Shown: positions 1-9,479 of the stretch, in pieces
Layout: every line of letters begins with the position of its first letter
How positions within the stretch are numbered: position 1 is the first letter of the stretch
Source of the DNA: an uncultured bacterium
Lineage (GTDB): Bacteria; Myxococcota_A; Polyangia; Polyangiales; Houyiibacteriaceae
Assembly: GCA_938024995.1 (NCBI GenBank)
Contig: CALJDU010000083.1
Location: 1 to 49,637 of the forward strand
Reading direction: 5' to 3'
Length of the DNA: 49,637 nucleotides
Position numbers and translations under genes: made by a program
The notes under the pieces: generated by a model
Database searches by the model: none
What the model was told of the DNA's origin: nothing
What the model saw: the letters and a program-made list of their open reading frames with translations, nothing else

Positions 1-137
1 ATCAGCCCGCGGCTGCATTCCACGCTTCCTCCAGACGGTCGGTCGCCCTTCCGCCCTTGCGCTTCCTTTCCTTCGAGTTGGACTTCTTAGGAGAGGACTT
101 TCACCTCCAAGTCAGCGCCCATGCTGGGCGCACAACG
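1..137. other. Left edge, no supported gene
   Basis: No open frame here has coding character. A short minus-strand frame ends at bases 2-4 but is closed upstream by stops and by the terminator hairpin at 138-167, so it cannot be the tail of a longer gene. Confidence 0.4.
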
Positions 138-167
138 AAAAGAGCGCACCCGAAGGCGCGCTCTTTT
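138..167. terminator. Bidirectional intrinsic terminator
   Basis: Perfect inverted repeat: AAAAGAGCGC at 138-147 and GCGCTCTTTT at 158-167 with a 10-base loop. The arms supply a T-run on both strands. It lies 18 bases past the stop of the minus-strand surface-protein gene and most likely ends that transcript. Confidence 0.8.
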
Positions 168-185
168 CAGTTCGGTCGTCTCTCG

Positions 186-3100
186 TTAGCGACGGCGGCG
201 GATGAACACCGCGGCGAGCGCGAGTCCAAGGAGCGCGCCAAGCGGAGCGCTTCCCGACCCTGGGGTCGTCGCGCAGAACGCGCCTCCAGCGAAGCCGCCA
301 CCCTCACCGCCGATGGTGCCATCGGGGTCGAGGTAGTCCGGAACGCCATCGTCGTCACCGTCCTCGGCGTCCGCCGGGTCACCGTCGCCGTTGGCGTCCG
401 GGTTCTCGTCGGCCGTCGGGGTGCCGTCGCCATCGTCGTCCGGATCCAAGTAGTTCGGCGTGGAGTCGCCATCGGTGTCGTCATCGCTGTAGTCGCCGTT
501 GCCGTTGACGTCCTCGAAGATCGTGAGGATGCCGTCGCCGTCATCATCAGGGTCGAGGTAGTTGGGGATACCGTCGCTGTCGGTGTCGTCATCGCCAGCG
601 TCGCCGTTCGCGTTGATGTCCTCGTCCGCCGTCGGGACTCCGTCACCATCATCGTCGGGGTCGCGCCAGTCGGCGGTGGTGTCCCCGTCGTGGTCCGGAA
701 GCGGAGCCGCCATGCCGCCCGCGTCGGGGTCGTAGGCGTCGTCGAGCCCGTTCATGTTGGCGTCGGTGCCGAGCGGCGCGACGTCCGGCGCGCCGTCACC
801 GTCGACGTCGTGGCCCTCGATGCTGTCGGGCACCCCGTCGCCGTCCGTGTCGGTGTCGAGGTAGTCGTTGGTTCCGTCACCATCGGTGTCGACGCAGGGC
901 GACTCGGAGCACTCCACGCCATCCGCGATTCCATCGTCATCGCTGTCGACATCGAGGTGCGGCGGGAGGCCGTCGCCGTCGCCGTCCATAAGTCCGCCGT
1001 CAGCGACTTCATCCTCGGTGGGAATTCCGTCGTTGTCGTCGTCCGTGTCGTCGAAGTCCGGGCTGCCGTCGCCGTCGGAGTCGGGGCAGCTCGCGGGGTC
1101 AGCCGTCGAGGCCGGCGGAGGACACTCTTGCGAGTCCACCAGGCCGTCGCCGTCCGTGTCGGTCGGAGCGGAGTCGGGATCGAGGTAGTCCGGGGTTCCG
1201 TCCATGTCGACATCGACGTTCTCGGGCACGCCGTCACCGTCCATGTCGGGGATCACTTCACCCATGTCCGGGGTCGCATCGCCGTCGCTGTCGGTGTCGT
1301 ACCAGTTCGGCAATCCGTCCTCGTCGACGTCGTCGCCGAAGGTCATGCCGTCTTCGATCTCCGTCGCCGTCGGAATGGTGTCTCCGTCGTCGTCGGCGTC
1401 CTGGTAGTCGTCCTCGCCGTCACCGTCGAGGTCGGGGGTCGGGGCGGGTGTTCCGACGGTCTCGCCGCACGGGCTCGCCGCGGTGCAGTCCGGGTCGAAG
1501 GCGTCGTCGATGCCGTCGCCATCGCTGTCCGCGCCGGTCGGGAGCACATCGGCGACGCCATCGTGATCCACGTCGTGACCTTCCGAGCTGTCGTCGATGC
1601 CGTCGCCGTCTGCGTCGGTGTCAAGGAAGTCCGGGCCGTCGGTCCCGTCGGTGTTCGGGAGCGGAAGCGGGGTTGCCTGGACGTTGTCCGACAAGCCGTT
1701 GCCGTCCGCATCCGCGAAGTCATCGATGAGTCCGTCGCCGTCCTCATCGGCGCCGCCGCCTTCGGTGGTGTCGGTGATTCCGTCGCCGTCCGCGTCCGTG
1801 TCGAGGTGGTTCGGGATGCCGTCGCCGTCGAAGTCGACGTCCACCGGAAGTTCATCGCAGACACCATCGGCGTCGCCGTCGGTGCAGTCGACCGCGTCCG
1901 GGTCTTGGAAGTCGAGCACGCCGTCGTCGTCCGCGTCGTCAGCGAGTCCGTCGCCGAGCTCGTCCGCGTCGGGGATGCCGTCGTTGTCGTCATCGAGGTC
2001 CACGTCGTCGTTGACGCCGTCACCATCGCTGTCGGGCTGCTCGCAGAGGTTCATCTCGCACGTCTCCGTGCCGGAGCAATCCGTGTCCACGAGACACTCC
2101 ACGCACTCGCGCGCCTCCGTGTCGCAGATCGGGGTCGCGGTGCCTTCGCAGTCGCTCTCGTCGTTGCAGCCCGGGACACAGGTGTTACCAGCGCCGCAGA
2201 CCTCGCCCATGATGGTGCAGTCCGCGTCAACGGCGCACTCCGCGCAGCGCGGCGCGACTCCAGCCATCTCGATGCAGATGACCGCGTCACCCATGTCGCA
2301 ACCGTTGTCCATCGCGGCCGGCGTCATGACGTCGTCTTCACACGACACACAGGTGTTCGAGCCGCCGAGCGGCGCCAGAGCGCAGACCGGACCCGAAGCG
2401 CCGGGGAGGTCACAGCCGACGTCGGTGCCGCCAGCGGTGTTGTCGAGACAAGGCTGACAGCTCGACCCGGGCGTGCCCGGACCGCTCGCGCCAGCACAGA
2501 TCGGCGCGGTCGGGGAGCAACCATTGTCGGTTCCCGAGCCCGTCGCCGTGTCGGTGCAGACCTGACAGGTGTTGTCCGAAGCGCAAACGCCTTCGTCGCA
2601 GTCGGCGTCCTCGAGGCACTCCTCACACATGTTCGCGGCCGCGTCACAGATCGGCGTCGCGTCGGTGCAGCCAGAGTCGGTCGCGCCAGGTCCGGCGCTG
2701 TCAACACAGCCCGCGCACATGCCCATGCCGTTACAAACGCCGCCCGCACAGTCGGTCCCGAGCGGCAGGTTCGTGTTGTTGCAGGCGTTCATCGCGCAGG
2801 CGTCCGCCGTACACTCGTTGCCGTCGTCACAGTGCGCCGCGGTGGTGCACTCGACACACATCGCGGTCGGACCGCTACAGAACGTTCCGTCGCCGCAAGG
2901 GGCGCCGGCCGCGAGCGGGTTGTTCGCGCACATGTTCGCGACACAAGCATCCGCCGTGCAGACGTTGCTGTCGTTGCACTGCGCCGCGGTCGTGCACTCT
3001 ACGCATTCGCTCGAGACGGGGTCACAGAACGGAGTCGGCGCGCTGCAATCCGCGTCGTTGCGGCAGAGCACGCAAACCGAGGGCTCGCCTGTGCAGAAGA

Positions 3101-4400
3101 AAGGAGGCTCCACACGGCAGGTGCTTGAACAACCGTCACCGCTCACGTCGTTGCCGTCGTCGCAGGTCTCCATGCCGACGATCGCGCCGTCGCCACAGAC
3201 CGGGACACAAACGGACGGATCGTCCATGCACTCAAAGCCGGGCTCGACGTTGCAGTCACTGTCGCAGCCGTCGCCGGAGACGGTGTTGTCGTCGTCGCAG
3301 CTCTCGGTGCCCTCGACCATGCCGTCACCGCAGATCGCGGGAACGGTGCAGTCGCGGGAGGTCTCCACCTCGACGGGGTCGAGCGTGTAGGCGTAGGAGA
3401 TGTCGACCGACTCGCCGGGCGCGATGGTCTTCCGAATCGCGAGCGAGATCGCCACGTCGGACGTCTGCGTGTCACCCGTGTCGCAGATAAACCCTGCACC
3501 ACAATCGAAGATCGCGTTGGGGTCGCGGTTCGTGAAGCCACCTGAGGTCACGCGCGCGTCCGGGTCGGACGAGACCAGCGCGATGTAAGACGCATCAGCC
3601 GCCGGAACCGCGGTCGTGATCGCGCTGACGAGCGCGGTCAGACCGGCACCGCCCTGCTGCACGATCGTGTTGGTGGTCGTGTAGTCGCTGGTCAGCGGCT
3701 GCTGGTTATCCGGGTCGACGTTACGCATGTACGTCACCGTCTGCGGCGTCGCGGTGTTGTTGGTGAGCGTCACCTCCGCGAGAATGAAGAGACCCTCGTT
3801 GAGAACCGAGTAGGTCTTGTTCACGCCGATGGTGCCGCCGGTGATGGTCATGTCGCCCGCCCAGAAGACCGAGGCACCGCCGCGAAGACCACACACCATG
3901 GGTCGGCAAGCTGCGCGCGTTCCAGTGAAGGCGCCCGGAATCTGGTTGGTGCCCACGAGACCCGCGTTCACCGCGATCTGCGTTCCAACCTGCAGACCCC
4001 ATCCCTCTTCCGGCGTTCCCGGAATGAAGAAGTCACCGTTGTAGGTGCCCCAGTCGTCGTTCTGCGGGTTCGCGACGAAGCCGAGCTGGAAAGGAGCCGG
4101 TCGGTCGGGGTTTCGCGGGTGCCAGCCAGCAGGGGCAGCGACCTCACTACCGAACGAGGCGACCGCATGCGTTCCGACCTCAAGCAGTCGCGAACGAATG
4201 AACACGTCGGTCGTCAGATCGACAGCCTCACAAAACGCATCACAACCTGCACCGTCGACCTCAAGACCTGCGGTCGTGGTCGGGCAAATGTCCCGAACGT
4301 CGGGAACACCATCGCCGTCTCCATCTTGTGCACTCACCCCCACGGGCATCGTCATCACCCCAATGACGACAGAAAGTGCGATCAGTACTCTATTACCCAT
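186..4400 (-). CDS. MYXO-CTERM-anchored surface protein with Cys-rich and Asp-rich (TSP3) repeats
   Basis: Predicted 1404-residue exported protein. The start at 4400 is chosen because GGAGG lies 6 bases upstream and a classical signal peptide follows (MGNRVLIALS..., cleavage near VSA|QD). Order: a short DGDGDGVPD calcium-type repeat; an unassigned beta-rich region (about 60-350); two DUF4215/Myxococcus Cys-rich repeats (about 350-440, CGDG...C.DGN..SGDGC); a run of CVECTTAAxC-type Cys repeats (to about 785); then about 580 residues of thrombospondin-3 repeats (DxDxDGxxD). The C terminus has a Cys followed by GSGSAPLGALLGLAL and RRRR, the MYXO-CTERM signal, known in the family to be processed by a myxosortase and surface-anchored. 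The function is unknown; it probably forms a calcium-stiffened stalk. Followed by a terminator. Confidence 0.9.
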   Translation of the reverse strand: MGNRVLIALSVVIGVMTMPVGVSAQDGDGDGVPDVRDICPTTTAGLEVDGAGCDAFCEAVDLTTDVFIRSRLLEVGTHAVASFGSEVAAPAGWHPRNPDRPAPFQLGFVANPQNDDWGTYNGDFFIPGTPEEGWGLQVGTQIAVNAGLVGTNQIPGAFTGTRAACRPMVCGLRGGASVFWAGDMTITGGTIGVNKTYSVLNEGLFILAEVTLTNNTATPQTVTYMRNVDPDNQQPLTSDYTTTNTIVQQGGAGLTALVSAITTAVPAADASYIALVSSDPDARVTSGGFTNRDPNAIFDCGAGFICDTGDTQTSDVAISLAIRKTIAPGESVDISYAYTLDPVEVETSRDCTVPAICGDGMVEGTESCDDDNTVSGDGCDSDCNVEPGFECMDDPSVCVPVCGDGAIVGMETCDDGNDVSGDGCSSTCRVEPPFFCTGEPSVCVLCRNDADCSAPTPFCDPVSSECVECTTAAQCNDSNVCTADACVANMCANNPLAAGAPCGDGTFCSGPTAMCVECTTAAHCDDGNECTADACAMNACNNTNLPLGTDCAGGVCNGMGMCAGCVDSAGPGATDSGCTDATPICDAAANMCEECLEDADCDEGVCASDNTCQVCTDTATGSGTDNGCSPTAPICAGASGPGTPGSSCQPCLDNTAGGTDVGCDLPGASGPVCALAPLGGSNTCVSCEDDVMTPAAMDNGCDMGDAVICIEMAGVAPRCAECAVDADCTIMGEVCGAGNTCVPGCNDESDCEGTATPICDTEARECVECLVDTDCSGTETCEMNLCEQPDSDGDGVNDDVDLDDDNDGIPDADELGDGLADDADDDGVLDFQDPDAVDCTDGDADGVCDELPVDVDFDGDGIPNHLDTDADGDGITDTTEGGGADEDGDGLIDDFADADGNGLSDNVQATPLPLPNTDGTDGPDFLDTDADGDGIDDSSEGHDVDHDGVADVLPTGADSDGDGIDDAFDPDCTAASPCGETVGTPAPTPDLDGDGEDDYQDADDDGDTIPTATEIEDGMTFGDDVDEDGLPNWYDTDSDGDATPDMGEVIPDMDGDGVPENVDVDMDGTPDYLDPDSAPTDTDGDGLVDSQECPPPASTADPASCPDSDGDGSPDFDDTDDDNDGIPTEDEVADGGLMDGDGDGLPPHLDVDSDDDGIADGVECSESPCVDTDGDGTNDYLDTDTDGDGVPDSIEGHDVDGDGAPDVAPLGTDANMNGLDDAYDPDAGGMAAPLPDHDGDTTADWRDPDDDGDGVPTADEDINANGDAGDDDTDSDGIPNYLDPDDDGDGILTIFEDVNGNGDYSDDDTDGDSTPNYLDPDDDGDGTPTADENPDANGDGDPADAEDGDDDGVPDYLDPDGTIGGEGGGFAGGAFCATTPGSGSAPLGALLGLALAAVFIRRRR

Positions 4401-4519
4401 CTCTAACCTCCAAGGTCGCGACGGTACCACTTGGTGATATTTAGATCTGTTGGAAATTTAACCTTATCGGACATGATTTGTCACCAATTCAGGTTGGTTC
4501 CCCAAAAAGAGACTTGCAG

Positions 4520-4535
4520 CCTACCGATTGGTAGG
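4520..4535. promoter_or_regulatory. Palindromic operator candidate for the TetR-family regulator
   Basis: CCTACCGATTGGTAGG is a 6-bp inverted repeat with a 4-base centre, ending 14 bases before the GTG start of the TetR gene. Size, symmetry and position fit the autoregulatory operator of TetR-family repressors of fatty-acid genes. It sits between the divergent surface-protein and regulator genes, so it could act on both. Binding is inferred. Confidence 0.6.
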
Positions 4536-4549
4536 TAACAACTGACTCC

Positions 4550-5266
4550 GTGGTAGGCGGCGCAGCACAGGACATTCGTGGGCAGATCCTCGCCCACGCG
4601 ACCCGTCTCTTTGCCCGCCAAGGCTTCTCTGGCACCTCGGTCCAGCAAATCGCCGAACGGGTTGGCATTCGGAAACCCAGCCTCCTCTACCACTTCAAAT
4701 CAAAAGACACGCTCCGTCGCGAGGTCGTGGAGCAGACGCTGCAGCATTTTCAGAAGGTCCTGCCAGAGCTGCTCCTCAGCGCGCGCGATCATCAGTTCGA
4801 TCGCGTGATGGGATCGCTAACGGGCTTCTTCCGAGACGATCCTGATCGGGCGCGCTTGTTGGTACGGGAGATCCTCGACCAACCCGAAGAGATGCGAGAG
4901 CGCATCGCGAAGTACGTCACGCCTTGGGTTCAGCTGCTCGGCGATCAGCTCGAGCGCGCGAAGGAGCGTGACCTCGTGCGTCCAGACGTCGACGTCGAGG
5001 CGTACGCGATGCAGGTCGTCACGTCGCTCGTCGCGAACCTCGCGTTCATCGCGAGCATGGGAAACGTGCTCCCTGATCACGGCGCGCACGGAGCGGGGAC
5101 CGACCGCGTGATCGCGGAGATGACGCGCATCGCCCGAGCGAGCCTTTACGTCGACGCGGCTTCTCCCGCTGACGCTTCAGACGCTCCAGCGCAAACACCA
5201 CCATCGCGCGAGCGCGCGATCCAAACCCATGCTGATCAGCGAGACGGCGAAGGGAAGAAACAATGA
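4550..5266 (+). CDS. TetR/AcrR-family transcriptional regulator
   Basis: 238-residue protein. The N-terminal TetR helix-turn-helix is clear at about 10-55 (ILAHATRLFARQGFSGTSV, then IAERVGIRKPSLLYHFKSK). The C-terminal ligand domain is variable, as usual. The start is a GTG; an in-frame ATG is lacking near it. Its last four bases overlap the ATGA of the acyl-CoA dehydrogenase gene, so the two are translationally coupled. The ligand is therefore likely an acyl-CoA or fatty acid (inference). The palindrome just upstream suggests autorepression. Confidence 0.9.
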   Translation: MVGGAAQDIRGQILAHATRLFARQGFSGTSVQQIAERVGIRKPSLLYHFKSKDTLRREVVEQTLQHFQKVLPELLLSARDHQFDRVMGSLTGFFRDDPDRARLLVREILDQPEEMRERIAKYVTPWVQLLGDQLERAKERDLVRPDVDVEAYAMQVVTSLVANLAFIASMGNVLPDHGAHGAGTDRVIAEMTRIARASLYVDAASPADASDAPAQTPPSRERAIQTHADQRDGEGKKQ

Positions 5267-7188
5267 GCAGCGAGCAGAGCAACAACTTCTACAAGGACAA
5301 CGCGGACCTCCGTTGGTACGCGGAGCGGGGCATCGACTGGAGCGAGATCGTTCGCCTCACCGAGCGTGACTTCGCCGACAAGGACGACGAAGGCCACGGG
5401 TCGCTCGAAGAGGCCCTCGAGTTCTACGGCGAGATCGCGAACATGCTGGGAGAGCTCACCGCGAAACGCATCGCGCCCTTCGCCCACGAGATCGACAGCC
5501 AAGAGATCGAGCTGAAGGACGACGAGGTCACGTTCCCGCCGCGGCTCGAGACGCTCTTCCGCGAGATCAAAGACCTCGACCTGCACGGGCTCTGTGTGCC
5601 GCGGGAGCTCGGCGGCATGAACGCGCCCATGTTGGTCTACTTCATCGGGTGCGAGCTGATCGCGCGGGCGGAGGTGTCCGTCATGTCGCACCACGGCTTC
5701 CACGGCGGGATGGCGATGGCGGCGCTCATCTTCTCGCTCACCGAGGGCACCAGCGAGGTCGACCCGCTCACGGGTCGCGTCAAGGAGACCCGCTTCCGCA
5801 AAATGATCGAGGAGATCATCGCGGGCGAGGCGTGGGGCGCGATGGACATCACGGAGCCGAACGCGGGCAGCGATATGGCGGCGCTGCGCTCCGTGGGCGA
5901 GCAAGACGAGGACGGGAATTGGTTCGTCTCCGGCGAGAAGATCTTCATCACCTCGGGTCACGCGAAGTACCACTTCGTGATCGCGCGAACGGAAGAAAAA
6001 GGCGACGCGGACGATCCCTTGGCGGGTCTCGGTGGGCTCTCGATGTTCCTGGTGGAGCGCGACGCGGCGAACGAGCGCGTGCAGCTCACCCGGCTCGAAG
6101 AGAAGATCGGGCATCACGGCTCCGCGACCTGCGGCCTGGTCTACGACCGCGCGCCGGCGCAGCTCATCGGGAAACGCGGAGAAGGTTTCCGCTACATGTT
6201 GGTGCTCATGAACAACGCGCGGCTCGGCGTCGGCTTTGAGTCGCTCGGGCTCTGCGAAGCCGCGTACCGGATGGCCAAGCGCTACACCGCGGAGCGCCCT
6301 TCGATGGGCAAGACCGTCGACCGCCACGAGATGATCGCGGACTACCTCGACGAGATGGAGGCCGACATCGTGGGGATCCGCGCGCTCGCGATGAACGGCG
6401 CGGTGCACGAGGAGCTCGCGCAGAAGTACAAGCTCGCGCTCGACCATTACGGCGTGAACGGGAGCGAGCGGAGCCGCTACCAACGCCGCCTGCGCACGCA
6501 CAAGGCGATGGCCCGCCGGATCACGCCGCTCTTGAAGTACTTCTCGGCAGAGAAGGCGGTCGAACACGGGCGCCGCGCGATCCAGCTCCACGGGGGCAAC
6601 GGCTACACCACCGAGTACGGCGCCGAGAAGCTCCTCCGCGACGCCTTGGTGATGCCGATCTACGAAGGCACGAGTCAGATCCAGTCGCTCATGGCGATGA
6701 AGGACACGCTCGGGAGCATCATGAAGAACCCGCAGCGTTTCTTGAAAGAGAGCGCGCAGGCGAACTGGCGCTCGCTCTCCTCGCGCGACCCGCTCGAGCG
6801 TCGCGTGGCGAAGCTGCAGAGCGTGTCCTACGCGACCCAGCAGCACCTCATCATGCGAACCGCGGGCGACAAGATGAAGGGGCTGCGCGACGTGAAGGTC
6901 TCCGCCTGGACCGAGCGCTTCTTCAAGAACTGGGACCCCAAGCGCGACTTCGCGTTCGCGATGCTCCACGCCGAGCGCCTCACCAAGATCCTCACCGACG
7001 TACTGGTCGCGGAGCTGCTCCTTGAGCAACAGAAGCGCGATCCCGCGCGCCGACCGCTTCTCGAGCGGCATCTGGAGCGGGCCGAGGTGCGCTGCCGGTT
7101 TTGGCACGACGAGATCACGACGACCGGCGAGCGCATCTTGCGGAAGCTGGAGCGCCTCCAGAACGCACAAGAAGAAGCCGCAGAGTAA
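5263..7188 (+). CDS. Acyl-CoA dehydrogenase (long form)
   Basis: 641 residues, longer than the usual 380-400 of acyl-CoA dehydrogenases because of a C-terminal helical extension (about 500-641), as in FadE-type long members. It oxidises an acyl-CoA to the trans-2-enoyl-CoA with FAD in beta-oxidation. Visible family features: the FAD/substrate segment MDITEPNAGSDMAALRS with FITSGHAKY (about 195-240), the RAIQLHGGNGYTTEYG flavin-binding segment, and IYEGTSQIQ, where Glu468 matches the catalytic base of medium-chain dehydrogenases. ATGA overlap with the TetR gene indicates one operon. No electron-transfer flavoprotein gene is adjacent. Chain-length specificity cannot be read from sequence. Confidence 0.93.
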   Translation: MSSEQSNNFYKDNADLRWYAERGIDWSEIVRLTERDFADKDDEGHGSLEEALEFYGEIANMLGELTAKRIAPFAHEIDSQEIELKDDEVTFPPRLETLFREIKDLDLHGLCVPRELGGMNAPMLVYFIGCELIARAEVSVMSHHGFHGGMAMAALIFSLTEGTSEVDPLTGRVKETRFRKMIEEIIAGEAWGAMDITEPNAGSDMAALRSVGEQDEDGNWFVSGEKIFITSGHAKYHFVIARTEEKGDADDPLAGLGGLSMFLVERDAANERVQLTRLEEKIGHHGSATCGLVYDRAPAQLIGKRGEGFRYMLVLMNNARLGVGFESLGLCEAAYRMAKRYTAERPSMGKTVDRHEMIADYLDEMEADIVGIRALAMNGAVHEELAQKYKLALDHYGVNGSERSRYQRRLRTHKAMARRITPLLKYFSAEKAVEHGRRAIQLHGGNGYTTEYGAEKLLRDALVMPIYEGTSQIQSLMAMKDTLGSIMKNPQRFLKESAQANWRSLSSRDPLERRVAKLQSVSYATQQHLIMRTAGDKMKGLRDVKVSAWTERFFKNWDPKRDFAFAMLHAERLTKILTDVLVAELLLEQQKRDPARRPLLERHLERAEVRCRFWHDEITTTGERILRKLERLQNAQEEAAE

Positions 7189-7259
7189 GGCACCGCCGAG
7201 TCACCGCTCAGCGCATCCGCGTCGCTCACAAAGGGCGGCGCGGTTCTTTCGCGCGTTCG

Positions 7260-7901
7260 TTACTGGCCGAGCTGTTCTCGGATCGACGTGTTCAGCTGAC
7301 CGTGAACTCGCTTGTAGTCGTACCAAGCGCGCGCGATGCGCGTCATCGGATCGGAGGCCGCGTCTTCGTCGTAGGCTTCGTCGCCCAAGGCGGAGAGGTG
7401 GCTGATGTAGTCGCTCCACGCGCCTCGAAGCGCACGAGTCGCACCGATCAGTTCGTTCACCTTTTCCTGCTGCTCGGCCGGAGGGATGAGCGCCGCCAAC
7501 GCGGGCTCGAGATCGCTGAGCTTGTCGACGCATTCGTCACGAACGTGATTGCCATAGCGCCCCTTACCTCGTGATCCGCGGAGGTGGAGCTGCTCTTGGA
7601 GCTCCTGGTTGTTGCTCACGTTGACCGGTCCCTGGAACGCGCACGCCCAAAAGGCGTCGAAGTGATTCGTCTTCAAACCGTTCAGGTTCTGCCCAAACTG
7701 CTCATACGGTTCATCGCCGCCCATCATCGCGAAAATGACGCCTGCCACGAGGAGCGCGAAGAACAAGAACGCGCCGACCAGCATGCCGCCGCCGCTCCGC
7801 ATCGCCTTCTCTTCCTGCGCGAGCGAAGCGGCCGTCACCGGCGGACCGGGAGGAGGAGGCGGCGCGAGCGGGATCAGATCGTTCGGGTCGTTGCTGTTCA
7901 T
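7260..7901 (-). CDS. Single-pass membrane protein, function unknown
   Basis: 213 residues not assigned to a family. A Pro-rich N-terminal tail (LAPPPPPGPP) is followed by one hydrophobic segment (about 40-62, MLVGAFLFFALLVAGVIFA) and a 150-residue soluble, helical domain predicted outside the cytoplasm, with two Cys (CAFQG, DECVDK). The Pro-rich tail resembles cytoplasmic linkers of myxobacterial envelope proteins. It is the last of a minus-strand run miaE-lepB-this gene, about 110 bases after lepB, so it may be co-transcribed. It converges on the acyl-CoA dehydrogenase gene. Confidence 0.75.
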   Translation of the reverse strand: MNSNDPNDLIPLAPPPPPGPPVTAASLAQEEKAMRSGGGMLVGAFLFFALLVAGVIFAMMGGDEPYEQFGQNLNGLKTNHFDAFWACAFQGPVNVSNNQELQEQLHLRGSRGKGRYGNHVRDECVDKLSDLEPALAALIPPAEQQEKVNELIGATRALRGAWSDYISHLSALGDEAYDEDAASDPMTRIARAWYDYKRVHGQLNTSIREQLGQ

Positions 7902-8011
7902 GACGCGACGATGTTCCCTGCAACCGCGTGGATTCTCAAGGGCGATCGCCCCAGCGACCAGACCGTCCCGTCATCACCTGCCGGCCGCCCACGAGGACGC
8001 CCTCAAGCGAG

Positions 8012-8740
8012 TTAGATATCGAGGCCGAAGCGGTCGCCGCGGAACTCTCCAAAATCGAGGAGCCCGGTGCCTTCTGACTTTTCGTAGGAGAGGTAGATGA
8101 AGAGCGCTTTGCCCTTCACGCGGGAGACCGGGACGGGGCCGATCAGCGGGTTGGTGCTGTCGTTGCTTCGGTCGCGATGATCACCGCGAATGTAGATGTG
8201 GCCTTCCGGGATCCGAAACGGCGCGGTGGTCTGATCGGAATAGGACCCATGCTTGGACGTACGGAACGTGACGTCGCCGACGGTCTGCTCGTAGATCATG
8301 CAGCCAGGATCTTCGTGCTCCTGCTGCTCGGTTTCACAGGGGCCGATCTCGGAGACCTCGATCGGCTCCTCGTTGCGGTAGATGATGCCGTCGCGAACCT
8401 CGATGGTGTCCCCCGCGACGCCCATCACGCGCTTCACGATGTCGACCCCGTCCGACGGGCTCTTGACGATCACCACGTCGCCGACTTCAGGCGCGCCCCA
8501 CGTCACCACGGCCTCTTCCATCCGCGGAAGGAACAAACCGAACGAAAACTTGGAGACCACAACGCGGTCACCGTTGAGCAAGCTGGGCTCCATCGAGGGC
8601 CCGTCGATCTCAAAGGCCTCAAAGAGGACGATACGGATGAAGATGGCGAGCAACACCGCGCCGCCGATGGTCTTGGTGTTCGCCTTGAAGCGATCCCATG
8701 ACGTCTCCTCGACGACTTCTTCTTGCTTCTCTTCTGCCAT
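8012..8740 (-). CDS. lepB: Signal peptidase I
   Basis: 242-residue inner-membrane serine protease that removes signal peptides from exported proteins. One N-terminal membrane segment (about 26-42) precedes the catalytic box DGPSMEPSL, with nucleophile Ser49, and the box IVKRVMGVAGD, with general base Lys103. The C-terminal box reads GDHRDRSNDST where GDNRDNSxDSR is common; the central Arg, Asp and Ser are retained. Length fits the family. It lies 18 bases after miaE on the same strand, so the two probably share a transcript. The many exported and lipoproteins in this window would be its type of client, although lipoproteins use LspA instead. Confidence 0.95.
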   Translation of the reverse strand: MAEEKQEEVVEETSWDRFKANTKTIGGAVLLAIFIRIVLFEAFEIDGPSMEPSLLNGDRVVVSKFSFGLFLPRMEEAVVTWGAPEVGDVVIVKSPSDGVDIVKRVMGVAGDTIEVRDGIIYRNEEPIEVSEIGPCETEQQEHEDPGCMIYEQTVGDVTFRTSKHGSYSDQTTAPFRIPEGHIYIRGDHRDRSNDSTNPLIGPVPVSRVKGKALFIYLSYEKSEGTGLLDFGEFRGDRFGLDI

Positions 8741-8758
8741 GTCCGCTTCGCTAGCGCG

Positions 8759-9343
8759 TCATCCGTGAACGGTCGGTCCGAGCGGAAGGTATTGCGCGAT
8801 CTCGGCTTCACGCTCTGCCAGCGTCTTCAGCCGAGCGTGGGTGGTACCACGACCGAACCGTTTCTCCGCCAAACCGCGAAACAATTGGAAGTGGCGCGCC
8901 TCGGCGTTCATCAGCCCGGCGTAAAAATCCCGAAATTCGGGCGCCTTCAGCCCCTCGCTCAGGAGCTTGAACCGCTCGCAGGACCGCGCCTCAATCAACG
9001 CGCAGACCAGGAGCCGATCGAGCAAAACGGGATGCTTTTGGTGGTCGACGCGAGCAGAACGCCGAAGGCGCTGCACATATTCGTCGGTCGATGGAATCGA
9101 GATCGGGACCCCGCGCGCCTCCAAGCGATCGTGGACCTGCTTGAAGTGCGCGGTCTCTTCGCGGGCGAGGGTGCAAAGCGGTTCGATGAGCTCGGGCGCC
9201 TCTCCTCCGAAGCGACCGACCAAGCTCAGCGCGCTCTGCGCCGCCTTGAGCTCACAGTGCGCGTGATCACGGAGGAGCCCGGTCATGTCAGACGCCGCCG
9301 CGTCGACCCACGCGGGGTCCGTTGGGTGCAAAAGGTGGAGCAT
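8759..9343 (-). CDS. miaE: tRNA-(ms2io6A) hydroxylase MiaE
   Basis: 194-residue non-haem di-iron mono-oxygenase that hydroxylates the isopentenyl group of ms2i6A37 in tRNAs reading U-starting codons. The ferritin-like carboxylate/His ligand motifs are visible in order: DHAHCELKAAQ, EETAHFKQVH, IEARSCERF and AEARHFQLF. Length matches the family. Upstream of lepB with an 18-base gap. The gene partners needed for the substrate (miaA, miaB) are not in this window. Confidence 0.92.
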   Translation of the reverse strand: MLHLLHPTDPAWVDAAASDMTGLLRDHAHCELKAAQSALSLVGRFGGEAPELIEPLCTLAREETAHFKQVHDRLEARGVPISIPSTDEYVQRLRRSARVDHQKHPVLLDRLLVCALIEARSCERFKLLSEGLKAPEFRDFYAGLMNAEARHFQLFRGLAEKRFGRGTTHARLKTLAEREAEIAQYLPLGPTVHG

Positions 9344-9479
9344 CGGTTCCGTTCGCGTGTAGTCGTCGGTTCAGAAGGGGTCAAGGTCCGCACCGCGCCC
9401 CAAACCGAGTACGCTTCGCGCGCGCCCTGAGAACGCCATGACGAGATCCATCCAGACGAAGAACGAGCCGAGCGAACCG

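Noticed and set aside
57..3128. 1023-codon plus-strand open frame opposite the surface protein
   Set aside because: It is the mirror of the GAC-rich TSP3 repeats; monotonous Val/Arg composition and no domain. The minus-strand gene has signal peptide, repeats, ribosome-binding site and anchor.
7940..7951. Palindrome GGGCGATCGCCC between lepB and the next gene
   Set aside because: Single copy seen, no T-run, and GCGATCGC is common in such GC-rich DNA.
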